From an uncultured Sphingorhabdus sp. (GTDB taxonomy: Bacteria > Pseudomonadota > Alphaproteobacteria > Sphingomonadales > Sphingomonadaceae), in the NCBI GenBank assembly GCA_905479715.1, contig CAJQNR010000071.1, positions 1 to 33,743 on the forward strand: a stretch of 33,743 bases of DNA, read 5' to 3'. Shown piece after piece: positions 32,029 through 33,743 of the stretch (position 1 is the stretch's first letter; each line of letters begins with the position of its first letter). A program made the translations under genes and the position numbers. The notes under the pieces are model-generated. The model was not told the origin of the DNA and did not search any database. It worked only from the letters and a program-made list of their open reading frames with translations.

Positions 32029-32841
32029 CTAGAGAGTTTCAAATCGTTCGATGCCATATTGACCGATTGCCGGTCGATATGGCTCGATATCGGGCAAGGC
32101 ACCCGTGGTAACAAATATGCCGCTCTGGCGTTCGCCCGGCCAGATCATGTCCCTTGTGAGATGGGCGATCCGTCGGGCGATACCTTGCGCGCCATCGATG
32201 AACTGGATCGACTGTGGGGCTGCTGCGGACAATTCGTCTCGCACGAGGGGAAAATGGGTGCAGGCGAGGATCACCGTATCAATTTGCTCACCTCCCGGTT
32301 GATCGGTCAGACCGGTTATCGCTTCTCTGATGACCCGCGGATCGGGTGTTTCTCCGCGCAATTTGGCTTCTGCAGCATAGACCAGTTCGGGACATGCATG
32401 GCGGATCAATATCTTGTCGGCGGCGAAATCGGCGGCGAGCTTGTCAACATAGGGTTGTCTAATGGTTGCCTTGGTCCCGAGAAGCCCGATTACCCCGGTT
32501 TTTGTCAACAGGCTTGCCGGCTTGATCGCAGGCACGGTGCCGACAACCGGTATGTTCAATGCCGAACGGACGTGATCGAGCGCGATCGTCGAGGCGGTAT
32601 TACAGGCGATCGTCGCTATTGCCGGCTTGTAACGCTCAACAAGGCGGCCCAGCAACGCCGGTACGCGCGATGCCAATTCGGCTTCCGATTTCATCCCGTA
32701 AGGCAGTCCGGCATAATCCGCTGCATAGACGATCGGTGCCCGGGGCAGCAGCTTCATCGATTCTCGCAATACCGAAAGGCCACCGACACCGGTGTCGAAA
32801 AATAACAGGGGAGGGTATTCGCCAGTCGGTGTTTTCGTCAT
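32029..32841 (-). CDS. murI: Glutamate racemase
   Basis: A 270-residue cofactor-independent enzyme that supplies D-glutamate for peptidoglycan. The two catalytic cysteines are Cys80 in TIACNTASTIAL and Cys194 in VILACTHFPLV; the acidic residue is Asp16 in FFDTGVGGLSVL, with Thr in place of the commoner Ser after it. YAADYAGLPYGMKSE matches the family segment that usually reads YLGDTARVPYG-K, with Ala-Asp-Tyr-Ala-Gly-Leu as in alphaproteobacterial enzymes. The gene is divergent from plsY. hemA follows on the same strand. Confidence 0.95.
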   Translation of the reverse strand: MTKTPTGEYPPLLFFDTGVGGLSVLRESMKLLPRAPIVYAADYAGLPYGMKSEAELASRVPALLGRLVERYKPAIATIACNTASTIALDHVRSALNIPVVGTVPAIKPASLLTKTGVIGLLGTKATIRQPYVDKLAADFAADKILIRHACPELVYAAEAKLRGETPDPRVIREAITGLTDQPGGEQIDTVILACTHFPLVRDELSAAAPQSIQFIDGAQGIARRIAHLTRDMIWPGERQSGIFVTTGALPDIEPYRPAIGQYGIERFETL

Positions 32842-32986
32842 TCATTGCCCATAGCCAGAATTGCATAGAAACGGCAACTGCTTCGGTTCGTCTGACATGT
32901 GTTTGACCTTGGCCGTTTTTTTACACCAGAGACTTGCCGATTATTGTCGGTGAATATAGTCGCGGACCCAATAAGGGGTGATTTCA

Positions 32987-33589
32987 GTGCAGTCTATGTG
33001 GATAGAACCAATATTGGCGTTGTTGTTCGGCTATTTGCTGGGCTCGATTCCTTTTGGGCTATTGCTGACCAGAGCAACAGGCGGCGGCGATCTGCGTAAA
33101 ACCGGATCCGGCAATATTGGCGCGACCAATGTGTTGCGCTCCGGGAACAAGGGTCTCGCAGCGCTGACCCTTCTGCTTGATATCGGAAAGGGCTATGCGG
33201 CCGTCTATCTCGCCATGCAGATTTCCGGCGGACTTGGTGTTCTGGCAGGACTTGGGGCCTTTCTGGGTCACCTTTACCCCGTCTGGCTCCGGTTTAAAGG
33301 CGGCAAGGGAGTCGCTACGTTGCTCGGCGTCGTGACCGCGCTGATTCCCGCCGCGGGGTTGATATTTGCGGTCACCTGGCTTGGCTCGCTTGTTCTCTGG
33401 CGCTATTCGTCGGTTGGAGGAATGCTTGCCGCCATATCGGTGCCGATAGCGGCTGTCATTTTGGGAGAATCCGGCATGATACCGATGTTCATCGGTCTGG
33501 CGCTGCTGGTATTGTGGAAACATCGCTCCAATATAGAGCGTCTGATCGCGGGTGAAGAGCCAAAAATCGGAGCATCAAAAAAGGCCTGA
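32987..33589 (+). CDS. plsY: Acyl-phosphate:glycerol-3-phosphate acyltransferase
   Basis: A 200-residue inner-membrane enzyme that acylates glycerol-3-phosphate from acyl-phosphate, the first step of phospholipid synthesis. Five hydrophobic segments are seen, and the three cytoplasmic motifs are GSIPFG...GSGNIGATNVLR, FKGGKGVAT and the C-terminal LVLWKHRSNIERLIAGEE. I chose GTG at 32987 because AAGGGG lies 8 nt upstream; the ATG at 32996 is 17 nt from that site, and the GTG at 32978 overlaps it. dprA starts 5 nt after its stop. Confidence 0.95.
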   Translation: MQSMWIEPILALLFGYLLGSIPFGLLLTRATGGGDLRKTGSGNIGATNVLRSGNKGLAALTLLLDIGKGYAAVYLAMQISGGLGVLAGLGAFLGHLYPVWLRFKGGKGVATLLGVVTALIPAAGLIFAVTWLGSLVLWRYSSVGGMLAAISVPIAAVILGESGMIPMFIGLALLVLWKHRSNIERLIAGEEPKIGASKKA

Positions 33590-33594
33590 AGTGA

Positions 33595-33743
33595 ATGGGG
33601 AAAAGCCAGGAAGCGTTTGACCGGCTTCGGCTTATCCGATCCGAAAATATAGGGCCTGTTACCTATCAGCAATTGATCAGACGGTTTGGCTCTGCAACGC
33701 GCGCACTGGAGGCTATCCCCGAAATGGTGGCACGCGGCGGCGG
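33595..33743 (+). CDS. dprA: DNA-processing protein DprA, 3'-truncated by the window edge
   Basis: The first 49 codons of a gene cut by the end of the window. The translation starts [20 protein letters not shown] and continues [20 protein letters not shown], the N-terminal SAM/helical domain typical of DprA/Smf, which loads RecA on single-stranded DNA in transformation. The gene order plsY-dprA is common in sphingomonads and supports the call. The ATG at 33595 follows the plsY stop by 5 nt; no strong ribosome-binding site is seen, so coupling with plsY is likely. Confidence 0.85.
   Translation, partial: MGKSQEAFDRLRLIRSENIGPVTYQQLIRRFGSATRALEAIPEMVARGG

Noticed and set aside
31896-32114. 72-codon minus-strand frame between murI and hemA
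   Set aside because: It overlaps the end of murI in another frame and has no support as a gene.

Overview
The window looks like an ordinary chromosomal segment of an alphaproteobacterium, most likely order Sphingomonadales (Sphingopyxis/Sphingorhabdus-like). This is inferred from protein character, moderately GC-rich codon use, an ALAS-type hemA, the dihydroxy-acid dehydratase and TPR protein types, and the gene orders trmD-rplS and plsY-dprA. I see no tRNA, rRNA, CRISPR array, insertion sequence, phage or plasmid gene. Coding density is very high and many neighbouring genes overlap by 1-20 nt.

Layout. 1-2066 (+): the 3' part of trmD, rplS with a terminator, and asd. 2067-5191 (-): a MarR-EmrA-EmrB style efflux operon, divergent from a DsbA-fold (HCCA isomerase/kappa-GST) gene. 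5272-9275 (+): that isomerase, an alpha/beta hydrolase with an unknown 4-TM protein, and a secreted M2 zinc dipeptidase ending in a perfect 36-bp palindromic terminator. 9334-10536: a type II peroxiredoxin (-) and yqgE (+). 10565-12094: ahcY (SAH hydrolase) behind an elaborate leader. 12180-14695 (-): a UDG-superfamily protein translationally coupled to a soluble lytic transglycosylase. 14824-24541 (+): eight tightly packed genes (ETF-ubiquinone oxidoreductase, secreted TPR protein, ispE, N-formylglutamate amidohydrolase, ilvD, small lipoprotein, nnr, RlmD-type RNA methyltransferase). 24584-29284 (-): an alternative spermidine operon (carboxynorspermidine synthase, decarboxylase, ornithine decarboxylase) followed by two tandem MAPEG proteins. 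29338-30321 (+): a threonine/serine dehydratase. 30657-32841 (-): hemA and murI. 32987-33743 (+): plsY and the start of dprA.

How genes work together. The polyamine operon is a complete route: ODC makes putrescine, the synthase condenses it with aspartate semialdehyde (the product of Asd, encoded at the other end of the window), and NspC decarboxylates the product to spermidine. YqgE, AhcY, IlvD, IspE, HemA, MurI and PlsY are housekeeping. The Emr operon with the isomerase, and the MAPEG pair, look like detoxification or stress functions.

The most interesting signals are regulatory. (1) The ODC leader holds a 42-codon upstream ORF whose stop overlaps the ODC ribosome-binding site, plus a two-part hairpin; it may be a form of the alphaproteobacterial speF leader. 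(2) The ahcY leader has a 26-bp AT-rich operator nested inside a GC stem, then a terminator-like hairpin directly before the ribosome-binding site. (3) The secreted TPR protein has no ATG/GTG/TTG start next to its signal peptide and may start at AUU. (4) A palindromic repeat of the alphaproteobacterial CCGG-ATCAAGT-CCGG kind sits in frame inside trmD. (5) A boxA-like motif lies in a 335-nt gap with no rRNA nearby.
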